DNA from: Arctopsyche grandis
Lineage: Eukaryota; Arthropoda; Insecta; Trichoptera; Hydropsychidae
NCBI RefSeq assembly: GCF_051622035.1
Contig: NC_135360.1
Coordinates: 13,940,001 to 14,004,000 of the forward strand
DNA: 64,000 nt
Reading direction: 5' to 3'
The notes under the pieces: generated by a model
Seen by the model: the letters and a program-made list of their open reading frames with translations, nothing else
What the model was told of the DNA's origin: nothing
Database searches by the model: none
Made by a program: the position numbers and the translations under genes
In this document: positions 25,149 through 37,038 of the stretch, in pieces
Numbering within the stretch: position 1 is the first letter of the stretch
How the letters are laid out: every line of letters starts with the position of its first letter

Positions 25149-25347
25149 TCAAGGATATGTAAGTATGTAATTTTCGTATGCAATAATTAAAGTCGGTGGA
25201 TGTGTTGGTGCAGCAGAGTGGTGTTGGTATTGCAATGTGCAGAAGGCTATGACCGCCCCTCCGATTGACCACTCGCCAACAGCCACTATATAACGCGAGA
25301 CTCTCTCCTGAATTTATCATTAGCAGTTTTCCGTTCAGAAAAGGCTA
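25149..25347 (+). promoter_or_regulatory. Promoter and leader hairpin of gene 5
   Basis: TCAAGGATA at 25149-25157 is 138 bp above TATATAA (25287-25293). The start motif is TCATTAGCAG with the likely first base at 25319. The hairpin is TAGC (25321-25324) to GCTA (25344-25347), as in gene 4. Confidence 0.65.
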
Positions 25348-25361
25348 CACAATCAGTCAAA

Positions 25362-26234
25362 ATGAAATTCTCGGTGAGAACCAACCCCAATTCGATACAC
25401 CCACATTGAGACATGTGTTCTGTTGTGTTCCATTACTTACCCTGAAGGGGTTTCTATAAAACTTTATATTCAACTTTTCTAATTTTTTTTTGCATTAAAT
25501 ACAGTTGTTGGTTGTCAAAGATTTCGAAAGTTTTCAAAGTTATATTCATTCCCTATCAATTTAGAAGTACATAGTGATGTAAAAATTGTATCACCACCCT
25601 GCTTTACTCTGAAGTGTAAAAACTAACCAATTAATATTAAAATTTACAGTTCGCTATCCTTTGCATCGTCGGCTTGGCCGCAGCATCTCACGATGACGGC
25701 AGCTGGAAGGGAGAAGGCCTCGCCGAGTCCCAGGACTACGGCCAGTACGACGGACACTATGGTGTTGCTGGCGCCCATGGCATCTACGCCGCAGGCTATG
25801 CAGGCCTTGGTGGCTATGGAGGCCTTGGTGGATATGCTGGACATGGAGGATATGCCGGACATTATGCTGGTCCAGCTGCCCCTCTTGGTCATGACGGTCG
25901 CGTCGTAGACACCCCTGAAGTAGCCCACGCTAAAGCCGCCCACTTCGCCGCCGTCAATGCTGCTGCCCATGGAGCTGCCGCCCATGGAGGACTCGCTCAC
26001 GGAATCGTTGCTGGACCCGCTTACGGAATCCTCGGTGCCCATGCCGCTTATGCCGGTCAAGGAGCTTATGCTGGACATGGAGTACACTATGCTGGTCCAG
26101 CTGCCCCTCTTGGTCATGACGGTCGCGTCGTAGACACCCCTGAAGTAGCTCATGCTAAGGCTGCCCATTCTGCTGCCTTCCACGCTGCTGCTGCTGGATC
26201 CGCCCACGGACACGGTTATGGTCACCATTGGTAA
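25362..26234 (+). CDS. Cuticular protein gene 5 (DGSWKGEG subfamily)
   Basis: Exons 25362-25373 and 25650-26234, 276-bp intron, phase 0; about 198 aa with the same layout as gene 4. Its first motif is unusual: the DNA at about 25867-25918 (GGTCCAGCTGCCCCTCTTGG onward) equals this gene's own second motif instead of the GACCAGCCGCACCCCTCGCC version found at this place in genes 4 and 6-10. So it reads [11 protein letters not shown] twice, and the following residue pattern has Val for Phe (AAVNAAAHG). This looks like a short conversion tract inside the gene. Poly(A) signal AATAAA at 26506. Confidence 0.94.
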
Positions 26235-27049
26235 TTCGTCCATCGTTTGGGTCAGACAACATATCAACTCGAATTCCTAGCCCTCAATATTGTTGAGATT
26301 CTCAAAAATGTTATTTATTTTTGTATAATATGCATGTATTACATTATATGTACCACCTGTAGCCAATAAGCGTTCTGTAAATATGTAATTTCATTTTGAC
26401 TGCAATTGACTGCAATTCGGTGACTTAGATTTTCCATATGTTTTGTCTTTTGGAATTTGAAGTCTCGATTTTTGTGTAACATTTTTTTGTACATTATGAA
26501 CGATAAATAAATCGTTCTGAAAAATAACCTTTTTTGTTTCATTATGCTACTCCATTTTTTACAATCAATTATTTAAATAATTAAATAATTAGTATTTTGT
26601 AATAACATTAGATACATGTAAAACAATTTTTTTTTGTTTTTATAAAAATTCTAAAAAACATTCGGATGTGACCAACCCACGTATGTATGTATAAAGAATT
26701 TTTGGATAAAGTGTACGAATACTTTATCGGAGTATAATTTTAAATGTATGGTGCATAAAAAACAAAATTCGATAATGAGACATATGTATGTATGTACATA
26801 CATACACGTACATACATATGTATGTACACCGACTATGATAGCACTTTCGAAACAAATTAAGCGCAAATGTAGGAAAACTCACCGAAGACAAAAGTTCCTA
26901 GTTTTACTTCTTAAGTAATAAATTTATTTTTTATTATGTACTTGAGGTATATATATACATATATAGGTATTATAAACATGAAATATCAAGATGGTAGAAA
27001 AATGAAATTTAAAAGGTCAAAATTAAATAATAGAATATTGTTTTAAAAA

Positions 27050-28260
27050 AAATCATTACTTCCGGTTTACGAATTCTAGACAAAAATATATCATCTCTCA
27101 GTTAGCTCATAAAGAATACAAATATTAAATTTCAGCTTGATACGTTCAGTGGTGTCGAAAAAATCGTGTGGTCACAACATTTTTAACTTTTCAAGAGAAA
27201 AAAATTAAATTAAATTTATTTTATTTTGATCACATTGATATAAGGATTATACTTGTATTTTCTCGTGAAAGCACAAATATTTTAAGGTCGAAAAAAATAG
27301 TGGAAGAAAAATCGAACAAGAGTAGTCTGCTACTTCCGGTTGACAGATGTTCACCAAATTTTATATAAAACTTGATATTAAGAGGGCTGGACCCCGGCGC
27401 CTTGTCCATACAAACGTATTAGACTTCTCCCCTCCTCAATTATGGCACTAGAGAAATTTTATTTTAATATGCTATTTATATCCACCATAGGCATTTTTCG
27501 ATTTTTTTTTTGATTAATCAAAAAATCAAATAAATCAAAAATCAAAAAATCAATTATATGTGGATATAAATAGCATATTAAAAAAAATTTCTCTAGTGCC
27601 ATAATTGAGGAAGGGAGAAGTCTAATATGTTTGTAAGGACAAGGCGCTGGGGTCCAGCCCTCTTAAGCTTAAAATTTAAATATGAAATTTCAGTTCAATA
27701 TACCTAAAGGATTTTGAGAAAAACATAGAAAAATCCTCAATTCTTTAGAGTAAAAGTACTACTTCCGGTTAATGTAAAATATTTAAAAAATATTAGTGTA
27801 TAAAATATATAATTTCTATTACAAATAAAACCAGGCGACAACATTTTTGACCTTCCTTCCGGAAGCTTCCGGAAGAGAAAAAGTCCCACTTCCGGTTTAT
27901 TAAATTTAGTGATTTTTTTTTTATTTTAATCACATTGATACAAGAATTATACTTGAATTTTTTCGTGAAGACCACACATGTTTAAGGGGTCGAAAAAAAT
28001 AGTGGAAGAAAAATCCAACAAGAGTAAACTGCCACTTCCGGTCGACAGACGCTTACCAAATTGTATACATAACTTGGTATTAAGCTTAAACTGATCAATA
28101 TGAAATTTCAGTTCGATAAATCAAAAGGCTTTTGATAAAAACATAAAAAACCTCGATTCTCTAGAGTAAAAGTACTACTTCCGGTTCAGATAAAAATATT
28201 TAAAAAATGTAAAATTATAAAAATTATTATTTCTAGTACATGTAAAAAAAATTCAGTCCG
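27050..28260. repeat. Tandem repeat, unit about 415 bp, with ACTTCCGGT landmarks
   Basis: Landmarks recur: CACATTGATA at 27231 and 27931, GGTCGAAAAAAATAGTGGAA twice, ACTACTTCCGGTT several times. The first unit is lengthened by a 285-bp MITE insertion; without it the period is about 415 bp, and about two and a half units are present. Function unknown. Unit length is estimated by eye. Confidence 0.6.
27382..27662. mobile_element. TTAA-flanked long-inverted-repeat MITE
   Basis: TTAA (27378-27381) then GAGGGCTGGACCCCGGCGCC; on the right, the minus strand reads GAGGGCTGGACCCCAGCGCC, followed outside by TTAA (27663-27666). The arms pair for over 100 bp around a short TGATTAATCA-type centre. The second unit of the surrounding tandem repeat keeps the empty site (GGTATTAAGCTTAAA near 28076-28090), so TTAA is a true target duplication, as in piggyBac-like elements. 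No transposase. Confidence 0.8.
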
Positions 28261-28429
28261 ATTCAGTTAATAGTTTGGGAGAAAATCGAATTCAAAAACT
28301 TAAAAAAAAGAGGATACCTATAAGGGGAGGTACCATTTCCGGCCAACTTAAAAATTTGAAAAAAATTTACGTAGTGTCTATAAGAATTTCAGTAACCGAC
28401 ACTAAGTTTCGGTTTGATAGGACTAACGG

Positions 28430-28570
28430 TGTTGAAAAAATCCCCAAAATACACAGCCACACACACAGCCACACACACAGACACACACACACACATTTTT
28501 TCTAGATCATAAAAACGTGATCAGTAATCGATTCTGAGTTCGAATCAGTCAAAATCTCGAGTTCGAATTT
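28430..28570. repeat. CACACA-rich repeat block
   Basis: CACACACAGC repeats (28455-28495) lead into TTTTTTCTAGATCATAAAAA and then GAGTTCGAATCAGTC and CTCGAGTTCGAATTTTC. Part of the last segment also occurs near 15452. It is a dispersed repeat of unknown class. Confidence 0.4.
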
Positions 28571-29708
28571 TCTCATGATCACAAAACTTCATCTATTGTT
28601 ACTACGTACATAGATAAAGTAAAAAATAGTCTAATCCACTGAGCGGTTTGTGAGATAATTGAATCCAAAAACTTAAACAAAAAACTTTCAAGATATTTTT
28701 AACATACTCTACCCAACTTGTGGTTTAATTTCTTTCAGATTTGGATGTTTTTGATTTGCATTTTTACCTTAGATGAATAAAGCATTTAAATATTCTCCCA
28801 AACACTCGGTGAATTATTATAGAAAGTGCCATTCGAGGTTTGTACTGTTTAGTCATCATGGCGTTGAGGTGAACGATCACTCAAATCACGACTTTTATTT
28901 TTAAATATATGTACATATATTGAAATTTGTTCTTTGAAGGGCATAAAAGGAAAAAAAATACACTTCAAGAATACCTTCAAGGCTTCCCTTAGGTATACGA
29001 AATTGCGACCATTAAATTTGCTATTGATTAATGATTATATACAATATTATATTATAGATTATACATGTGTATGCATGTATTCACTTATTTTTCAAGGCAC
29101 ATAACGTACACATGTATACATATGCAGGTATGTTTGATAAACCCCACTAGTGTTGGTAGAACCCACACAAGTTTATCTCATATCTAACTCTAGCATAATG
29201 AGATTTTCATTCCAATATGAATAATCGATTTTATGTAACAAAAATCAAGTAATGCTATTGCAATTAGAACTACAGAATCATATAAAAATTAAATATGTGC
29301 CAATAGATTATTTTGGAAAATGAAATGATGTAAATGCAAGTGACGTCCCACAAATTATGGACGTAATTTTGGAACTCCGGAGTAAAATAATTACACATAA
29401 AAACATTGAATATGTTACAGCCATTCTTATTCGAAAGCAATTCAACTAGTAAATTATATCCCTACAAGCGCAAATACACTTTCAACAATGTGCGCCAGTT
29501 GTAATATAACAGTTGAGTTTAGACAGCTCTGATGTTATTACGAATGCTTTAGAATTCAATAATGTATTAATATTTGCTAGATATTACGAATAAAGATAAT
29601 GAGTACCATATTACGATAATTTAAGAATGAGTTCAAAACAAAAATGTGACTTTTCAACTCAATTTACTAGTCTCCATCTTATTTATATTTGAGGTGTATT
29701 TTCAGTTG

Positions 29709-29712
<4 letters not shown>

Positions 29713-29795
<83 letters not shown>
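29713..29795. repeat. (TA)n microsatellite, about 80 bp
   Basis: An uninterrupted alternating TA run. The base following it starts a TATGACCAGTTGGAATTT block related to the repeats that flank the neighbouring SINE. Confidence 0.9.
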
Positions 29796-29798
<3 letters not shown>

Positions 29799-29879
29799 GA
29801 CCAGTTGGAATTTAATTCGCCATATGAATCAACTTACGTTGGATAGACGGAATATATTCCAACTAGTCAAAATATATTA

Positions 29880-30300
29880 GCCAGCAGCATAGCTTCTGCC
29901 TAACACCGAGAGGCACCGGGTTCGATCCCGTGAGCTAACCTCGATTGGAAAGAATTTTTCCGAGTGTAGTGCTGCTGGTCAGACCTGGAAATTTGTGACT
30001 CCAGTTCGATCGTTTCCTATCAGACTTTGCCAATTTCTCTGATTTTATTGTTGAAACGGTTCCCGATTAAATTGGCTAAAAACCTTCCTACCTACTATGT
30101 TCATATTTCACCACTATTTCAGTATGATTAATGTACAATAAAATGTATGTACAATTCATAGATGTCTCGTTAATTTGCGAGTTTTCAGTGTCTCGTAATT
30201 CAGCGACTTGTGTAATAAAAATGCTGCATTGTTTATAATTGACCAGGAAGGCAATGGGGTTTACCTGTAAGGCCTTCCTGGTATAAAATGTAATAAAATA
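29880..30300 (+). mobile_element. tRNA-derived SINE, copy 1
   Basis: It begins GCCAGCAGCATAGC and has the B box GGGTTCGATCCC at 29918-29929. Compared with the copy at 47158 it lacks 13 bases of the A-box region (CTCGGTCGTTAAG). The body shares GTAGTGCTGCTGGTCAG, CGATCGTTTCCTATCAGA and GATGTCTCGTTAATTTGCGA with copy 2, and it ends in an AATAAAATAAA-type tail. Flanking direct repeats of 31 bp with one mismatch are at 29849-29879 and 30350-30380. Confidence 0.75.
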
Positions 30301-30954
30301 AATAAAATATTACACTTCTACTATAACGGTGGTTGGTACCAGGTTAGATGGAATATATTCCAACTAGCCAAAATATATTACAACTACATAGAAGATACAC
30401 TTCAACTGTAACATTTAAACAAACTAGTTCGTTTGGTCGATTTGTTCTTTTGTGTACATTTTAAATGATCAGATTGGTTTGTGTTTGACTAAATAATACA
30501 AAAATCCACTTTTCTTCATATCGATAAATACAATGTTTTGCATTTAACAATATTTATAAATACTGGTGGTCTGTAATACGCTTATTCTACTTTCCCCAGA
30601 TTCTGGACATATCGAATTATAACATATTGAATGATAACAATTTGTCAATAAAGTCACACATAAATAGTGTTTTTGGAACTGAAAAGTGGACACGTGGAGT
30701 GAAAAAAATGTTATACGTTTATGATAAAAATAGATGTTTACATAAAACACTTTTATGTAAACTTACCTAGTTAAATTGTTCTTTTTATTATTTACAAAAT
30801 AAGTGCAATAGATTATTTTTTTTTGATTTAAGAAATTTGGTAATGTGTTAGAAGTGCTCTATTTTGATCAATACACATCTTGACATTTAGTTTTTTATCG
30901 AGATTGAAAAAAAAAATACAATTTTGGCCCTAAGAGATAATTTTAGAAAGATAC

Positions 30955-31152
30955 TCAAGGATAGATTAATAGAGCAATTTTTGGTATGAAATAGTTTGAA
31001 TAGTGGATGTGTAAATGCAACAAAGTGGTATTGGTGTTGCGTGCGGAGAAGGCTATGACCGCCCCTTCCATTGACCATTCGCCAACAGTTACTATATAAC
31101 ACGAGGCTCTCTCCTGAAAATACATTAGCAGTTTTCCGTTCAGAAAAGGCTA
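30955..31152 (+). promoter_or_regulatory. Promoter and leader hairpin of gene 6
   Basis: TCAAGGATA (30955-30963) is 138 bp above TATATAA (31093-31099). The likely start is the A of ACATTAGCAG at 31124. The hairpin runs TAGC (31126-31129) to GCTA (31149-31152). The region between differs most here: the ATTGCAATG found in genes 4, 5, 7 and 10 is replaced. Confidence 0.62.
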
Positions 31153-31166
31153 CACAACCAGTCAAA

Positions 31167-31961
31167 ATGAAATTCTCGGTGAGAACCAACCCCTATTCGA
31201 CACCCTCATGTTTCATTGTGTGATTACTTAACCGTGAAATATTTCGATTTTGCTATTGATCTCTTCTAAATTATGATGTTTTGCCTAAAATACAATTGGT
31301 GGTTTCAAAGATTTCGAATCTTTCCAAAGTCAAAATAAATTTAGAAATATATAGTGATTTGTAAAAACTAACAAATTAAAATTAAAATTTACAGTTCGCT
31401 ATCCTTTGCATCGTCGGCTTGGCCGCAGCATCCCACGATGACGGAAGCTGGAAGGGAGAAGGCCTCGCCGAGTCCCAGGACTATGGCCAATACGACGGAC
31501 ACTATGGTGTCGCTGGAGCACATGGCATCTATGCCGCAGGCTATGCTGGACATGGTGGATATGCCGGACATGGAGGATATGCCGGACATTATGCTGGACC
31601 AGCCGCACCCCTCGCCCATGATGGACGCGTCGTAGACACCCCTGAAGTAGCCCACGCTAAAGCCGCCCACTTCGCCGCCTTCAACGCTGCTGCCCATGGT
31701 GCTGCCGCCCATGGAGGACTCGCTCATGGAATCGTTGCTGGACCCGCCTACGGAATCATCGGTGCCCATGCCGCTTATGCCGGTCAAGGAGCTTATGCTG
31801 GACATGGAGTGCACTATGCTGGTCCAGCTGCCCCTCTTGGTCATGACGGTCGCGTCGTAGACACCCCTGAAGTAGCTCATGCTAAGGCTGCCCATTCTGC
31901 CGCCTACCACGCTGCTGCTGCTGGATCCGCCCACGGACACGGTTATGGTCACCATTGGTAA
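31167..31961 (+). CDS. Cuticular protein gene 6 (DGSWKGEG subfamily)
   Basis: Exons 31167-31178 and 31395-31961, 216-bp intron (the shortest of the cluster), phase 0. About 192 aa. Signal peptide as gene 4, then [15 protein letters not shown], two YAGHGG units, motif 1 [15 protein letters not shown], motif 2 [19 protein letters not shown] end. The [10 protein letters not shown] segment before the end has Tyr, as in gene 4, where genes 5 and 7-10 have Phe. Poly(A) signal AATAAA at 32217. Structural cuticle protein by family. Confidence 0.94.
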
Positions 31962-32720
31962 TTCGTCCATTGATAAGGTCCAGACAACGCTATCACCTCG
32001 ATTTCCTAGACCTCAATACTGTTGAGATTCTCATTAATGTTATTTATTTTTGTATAATATATATTTATGTACATATGTACCAACTGTAGCTGATAAGCTT
32101 GTAAATAATTTCATTTTGACTGCAATATTCGGTGATTTAGATTTTCCAAATGTTTTGTTTTTGGAATTTGAAGTCTCGATTTTGTGTGCAACGTTGTTTT
32201 GTACATTATGAACGATAATAAATCATATTAAAAATAAATAGATTTTGTTTTGTTACATTGCACTACTTCTATTTACAGTAAGTTTTTATTAAAATATACC
32301 TACCAACGAAACGATACTCGATCTATATCGGTATAATTCAAAAGACGATTCTTTTTGGAAAGCGATAAAATTAATAAGCGATATAACGATAAAAAAAATC
32401 TTCTGAAAACGATATGATGTCTGTCAATTTGTATTTGTAGTTAGTAAATAGTGCACAAATGGTGTACCTTTAAATATTTTTGTAGAAAATTGAAGATGAA
32501 TTTACTAATGAGTATCGATTTTATGATAATACTAATAAAAGTACCTGCTATAATTCGAATTATCAGGGTTTTATCAGTCAGATTGGCAGCACTGGCTAGT
32601 TTCAACTATGACATTTAATTGACAGTCGAGAAAATGATTTTTGAGAAAATGAGTTCTTCGTTTACATTTATTTATCATTATAAAAAGAAAAATTTCGTAA
32701 TAGGAATTCCCATACAAAAA

Positions 32721-32759
32721 AAATATATGAATTGTTGTATTACAACAATTCATATATTT
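32721..32759. repeat. Near-perfect 39-bp palindrome
   Basis: AAATATATGAATTGTTGTA and its exact reverse complement flank a single T (32740). The homologous DNA downstream of genes 7 and 8 keeps only one arm or neither, so the palindrome may have formed after duplication. Confidence 0.7.
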
Positions 32760-33194
32760 TCCTTAATAATTTCGTAAAGTTTTAATTTATACTTTTACTA
32801 ACCATATAAAATTTTCAACACTGAAATAATTTCCCAGTCTCCCAAAACGTTGTCAACCAACTGCGAGGAGGAAAAGAAAAATACACGAATTATGACTAAA
32901 TGTTGTATATAAAAGTGGTTTTCTGATAAGTACAACACGTTCAAATATATGAACCTACATAAATATATGAACCTACAAAGCATTAAAGTAATATGTACAT
33001 ACGTATTATGTAATATCCTTATGGAATGGGCGTTTCTAATATCTACATAATTAGAATTCTGAGATTTTTCATGGTGGTTTAAAAATGAAACATATATATA
33101 CAATCCGATTTACGTAGCATAAATTTAATATATGTACATATTTATATTAAAGATCTAATGAAGTTCGAGTCTAATGTACATGTATGTATATGTA

Positions 33195-34310
33195 CTAGGG
33201 TTTCTGACCCGGGTCGACCCGGGACAGACATTCCCGGGAATTTACGGAATTTTTGTTGTCCCGTGTCCCGGGAATTCTTATCTGGAATCCCGGGAATTTG
33301 ATTTAGAAAAATCTTGGGAATATATAACATTTTCAAGACTGCACGAATAATAAAGAATCGTAAGATATTCTCAAAGGTTTGTTGTTTAGCAGTAAGTACA
33401 GCACATTCCCTGAACATGGAAGTTTTATGAGCATAATGTTTCTGTGCGTTTGGCTAAAATCGTTTCTTGTAATTCTACTTTTGGAAAATCTGAATACCGA
33501 AGGACTTGACCTTATCGATGAATTATTGCGAGAATTGAAAATTAAAATCGAAGAAAGAAGAAGCCTAAAACTGATTTTTTTAACACAAACTTTTAATAAT
33601 TATAATTTTATACCGAACAAAACATTCTTTAAATGTTTTAATAAAAGCGAATGTAGGTCCTACGGTAAAACTATTATGAAGCGAGTATATCCTTCTTGTA
33701 TTGACGATTCCACAATGGAAGAAACTTTTTTAGATTCGGATGAAGATGAAACAATTGTGTATGACGATGAATGAATAATTAAATAAGGAGTTATAAAAGA
33801 CAAAAATATAAAAAATAACGTAAATAAAAATAACCTCGACTTTAAAAAAGAAATTAAAATATAAATGCTGATAGGAAAAAAAGCCGATAATTTAAAAAAA
33901 TTGTTTTCGTCCCTTTAAACAGTAAAACCAAAATGTTTTCGTCTCTTATAACAATAAAACCAACTGTGAGCAAAACTGAAAGAGTTTTTTCCATTGCTGG
34001 AAATTTTGTACTAAATCTAGAAATGGGCTTTCAGAATCTCATTTAAATATTTTAGTATTTTTAAGAAGCTACTTTAAATAAGTTTACTTTTACAATTACA
34101 TTTATTCCAGTTAATAGATATATTATGTATTGTTTACTTTTTTATATTTTGTAAATAAATAAATATTTTTTTATTAATAAAAAATATATTAATATGAAAA
34201 AAAAAAGATTTTTTGACATCTGTCCCGGGATCCCGGGAATCCCGGGAACGATCCCGGGTTCCGTCTCGTGTCCCGGGAATTGAAAAAGTCCGGGAATACA
34301 GAAACCCTAG
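33195..34310 (+). mobile_element. hAT-like transposon remnant with CCCGGG-rich ends
   Basis: The left end CTAGGGTTTCTGACCCGGG and the right end, minus strand, CTAGGGTTTCTGTATTCCCG are inverted repeats with many CCCGGGA motifs just inside. An open frame at 33379-33774 (131 codons) is of unclear relation and ends in an acidic DSDEDETIVYDDE tail. At about 33958-34020 the frame KPTVSKTERVFSIAGNFV is the conserved C-terminal hAT dimerisation motif. The coding region is otherwise mostly lost, so this is a non-autonomous derivative. It interrupts DNA that is continuous in the related segment near 43030. Confidence 0.7.
33379..33774 (+). CDS. Open frame inside the hAT-like remnant, function unclear
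   Basis: 131 codons from an ATG. The middle (LIDELLRELKIKIEERRS) could form a helix and the end is acidic. It lies wholly within the inverted repeats of the element, upstream of a separate hAT dimerisation motif. I take it to be a leftover of the transposase region, not a host gene; no catalytic motif is visible. Confidence 0.3.
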   Translation: MLFSSKYSTFPEHGSFMSIMFLCVWLKSFLVILLLENLNTEGLDLIDELLRELKIKIEERRSLKLIFLTQTFNNYNFIPNKTFFKCFNKSECRSYGKTIMKRVYPSCIDDSTMEETFLDSDEDETIVYDDE

Positions 34311-35055
34311 TATATACGTACATATGTTCTCTTATTGAAAATAAATATATAATTTAAAAATTAATAAATTGATACGAATAAGAGTTTAAGAAGTGAGTTG
34401 ATTTCTTTGCACAACAACCTTCTAATAAAAACCAAACAAAAAATTGGCAATGAAAAATAAAAGCATATGAACAAATTTTATTTAAAATAAAAAATGACTA
34501 TTTTAAATAAGCCGAATTTTTCAGCGCCAAGTGAAAGTTGGAACCAAAATGAAAAAAATATCTAGAACCTTTTAAGAAAAATTTGCATACTCTGTTAAAT
34601 AAGTTTGGATGTTGTAAATTGACTACAACAGGCAATCGAATATTTATTTTTATTTGAATATTTATACATCGACTAATCAAACCATAACAAATGAAAAATA
34701 ATTTTTCGCTTTTATTTTAATTAAAATCATATACATACATACAAAATTCTATACGCCTACAATAAAGAGCAAATTTTAAGTTTTCCAGACACTTTTGATA
34801 ACACGAGTAAGTTTTTTTGAAGAGAAAAAATAATCCAAACGTTGAAAATTCAATTTTCAACCGTCATCTATAAAATAAACTTTAAAACGATGTTCGTTGA
34901 ATATACATATAATTAATTCAAATGTTCAAATATTAAAATAATGTATAAAATGAAATTTAAATACATGTTAGTTGAATATATGTATGTACATGTTATTATT
35001 AAAAAAAAGGATTTTAGCCGAGCGTAGGTACCTGACAAAAGCGAAATTTTTGTAA

Positions 35056-35419
35056 TCTAATATATAATTTCGAAAGAGACTTTGTCTGTATGTAAGTATG
35101 TAAATAAATATGTAATGTTGGTTAGTAACATCGAAAACAATTCGAAGTTTCTATGACGATTCGATATATTTATTTTTCGATTCAAATAAATTCGCCCCCG
35201 GATTCTGGTATAATATAATACATCTAATATATAATTTCGAAACAGACTTTGTATCTTTGATTGGGAACTTCGTAAACAAAACAGTTTCTATGACGATACG
35301 ATATATTTTTTTTCGATTCAAATAAATTTAATAAAAAAACAAATGAATTTACTATTAGATTCGCCATGTTTAAGCTGTTTATATTACAAATATTGAGCGA
35401 AGCCGGGTAAAACAACTAG
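35056..35419 (+). mobile_element. Helitron-like element with a duplicated 5' end
   Basis: It begins TCTAATATATAATTTCGAAA right after an A and ends GCGAAGCCGGGTAAAACAAC then TAG, with T following, which is exactly Helitron-style insertion between A and T. A small hairpin (CCG/CGG with GC/GC, in the GAGCGAAGCCGG stretch) precedes the end. A second TCTAATATATAATTTCGAAA start occurs at 35223, so the element is a 5' fragment joined to a complete short copy. The related segment near 43970 lacks the insert. Confidence 0.75.
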
Positions 35420-35540
35420 TATGAAATTTCACTGTAAATTCATAAAATACATATGTGCGTTGGTGTGTGGTTTGATTTATTAGCGTAATTGCAAAAAATC
35501 GAATAGGAAATGAACCCTAAGACAGTTTATGTAGAGAGTG

Positions 35541-35735
35541 TCAAGGATAGGTAAGTAATTTTGGTGTGCAACATGCAGTTTGTTCGGTGGATGTATTGGT
35601 GTTACAAAGTGGTATTGGTATTGCAATGTTCAGAAGGCAATGACGCCCCTCCATTAACCACTCGCCAACAGTTACTATATAACACGAAGCTCTCTCCAGA
35701 GAATACATTAGCAGTTTTCCGTTCAGAAAAGGCTA
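35541..35735 (+). promoter_or_regulatory. Promoter and leader hairpin of gene 7
   Basis: TCAAGGATA at 35541-35549 is 135 bp above TATATAA (35676-35682); likely start 35707. Hairpin TAGC (35709-35712) to GCTA (35732-35735). The upstream block closely matches gene 10 (both have GGTGTTAC in place of GGTGCAGC), which pairs these two promoters. Confidence 0.65.
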
Positions 35736-35749
35736 CACAACCAGTCAAA

Positions 35750-37038
35750 ATGAAATTCTCGGTGAGAACCAACGTGCCTCGTAACCCTTATTCGACACAC
35801 CCATATCGAGATTCACATACATATGCACATATCTGTCTCACTGTGTATAATTTACATCCATCCTAAGGGCTATTAACGTATACAATTATTCTGATTTTTA
35901 GTTCAGTTATCAATCTTTATATAATATTTTCAGTCACTTTATTGATTAAGTTCAAAGTCAAATATACATACATATAACATTTCAAGGTCAAATTTAAACG
36001 TATGTTATATGTATGTACATATGTGTGAGTGTAAATTGTCAAAACTATCTATTTCGGTTTTTAGAGTTTTAAAATATTCAATTATATTTTTCTGTTTTCC
36101 ATTGCTTTTTATTTCTTATATAAAATTTCAACCGTTGTAATTAAATTTTGTTTGGAATAGAATATACTAGGTTATTGCTTAATTTTGAATTACATAAAGA
36201 ATTGAAATTATATTATGTAATACGGGTGTACGTATGCATGTTTGCATAAAAATGCGTACGTAGTATCAGTTTAAAAGTGATTGTCAAAAAAAAGGAAAAA
36301 CATATAAATGAACTAGCAAATTTTACAATTTACATTTACGTGTAAACTTAACTCAACTAAATTCAGTTCAAACAAATTTTTACGCATATGTATCGACACC
36401 ATAATGGGGATGTCACGGTTCGGACGGAATCAGACCAGAACATATATAATATGACCAATTAATATTTACAGTTCGCTATTCTTTGCATCGTCGGCTTGGC
36501 CGCAGCATCTCACGATGACGGCAGCTGGAAGGGAGAAGGCCTCGCCGAGTCCCAGGACTTCGGCCAGTACGACGGACACTATGGTGTCGCTGGAGCACAT
36601 GGCATCTATGCCGCAGGCTATGCTGGACATGGTGGATATGCCGGACATGGAGGATATGCCGGACATTATGCTGGACCAGCCGCACCCCTCGCTCATGACG
36701 GACGCGTCGTAGACACCCCTGAAGTAGCCCACGCTAAAGCCGCCCACTTCGCCGCCTTCAACGCTGCTGCCCATGGTGCTGCCGCCCATGGAGGACTCGC
36801 TCATGGAATCGTTGCTGGACCCGCCTACGGAATCATCGGTGCCCATGCCGCTTATGCCGGTCAAGGAGCTTATGCTGGACATGGAGTACACTATGCTGGT
36901 CCAGCTGCCCCTCTTGGTCATGACGGTCGCGTCGTAGACACCCCTGAAGTAGCTCATGCTAAGGCTGCCCATTCTGCTGCCTTCCACGCTGCTGCTGCTG
37001 GATCCGCCCATGGACACGGTTATGGTCATCATTGGTAA
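35750..37038 (+). CDS. Cuticular protein gene 7 (DGSWKGEG subfamily)
   Basis: Exons 35750-35761 and 36472-37038, 710-bp intron, phase 0; about 192 aa. Layout as gene 6. The N-terminal block reads [10 protein letters not shown], with Phe where the other members have Tyr. The intron shares its last 100 bp (CATATGTATCGACACCATAA onward) with genes 8 and 10 and, partly, 9, but not with the short introns of genes 4-6. Poly(A) signal AATAAA at 37283. Structural cuticle protein by family. Confidence 0.94.

Noticed and set aside
27050-28260. CRISPR-like array
   Set aside because: The repeats are about 415 bp long and the DNA is clearly from an animal; no spacer pattern is present.
29689-29880. Frames of repeated Ile-Tyr here and at 52090-52545
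   Set aside because: Translations of (TA)n microsatellites.
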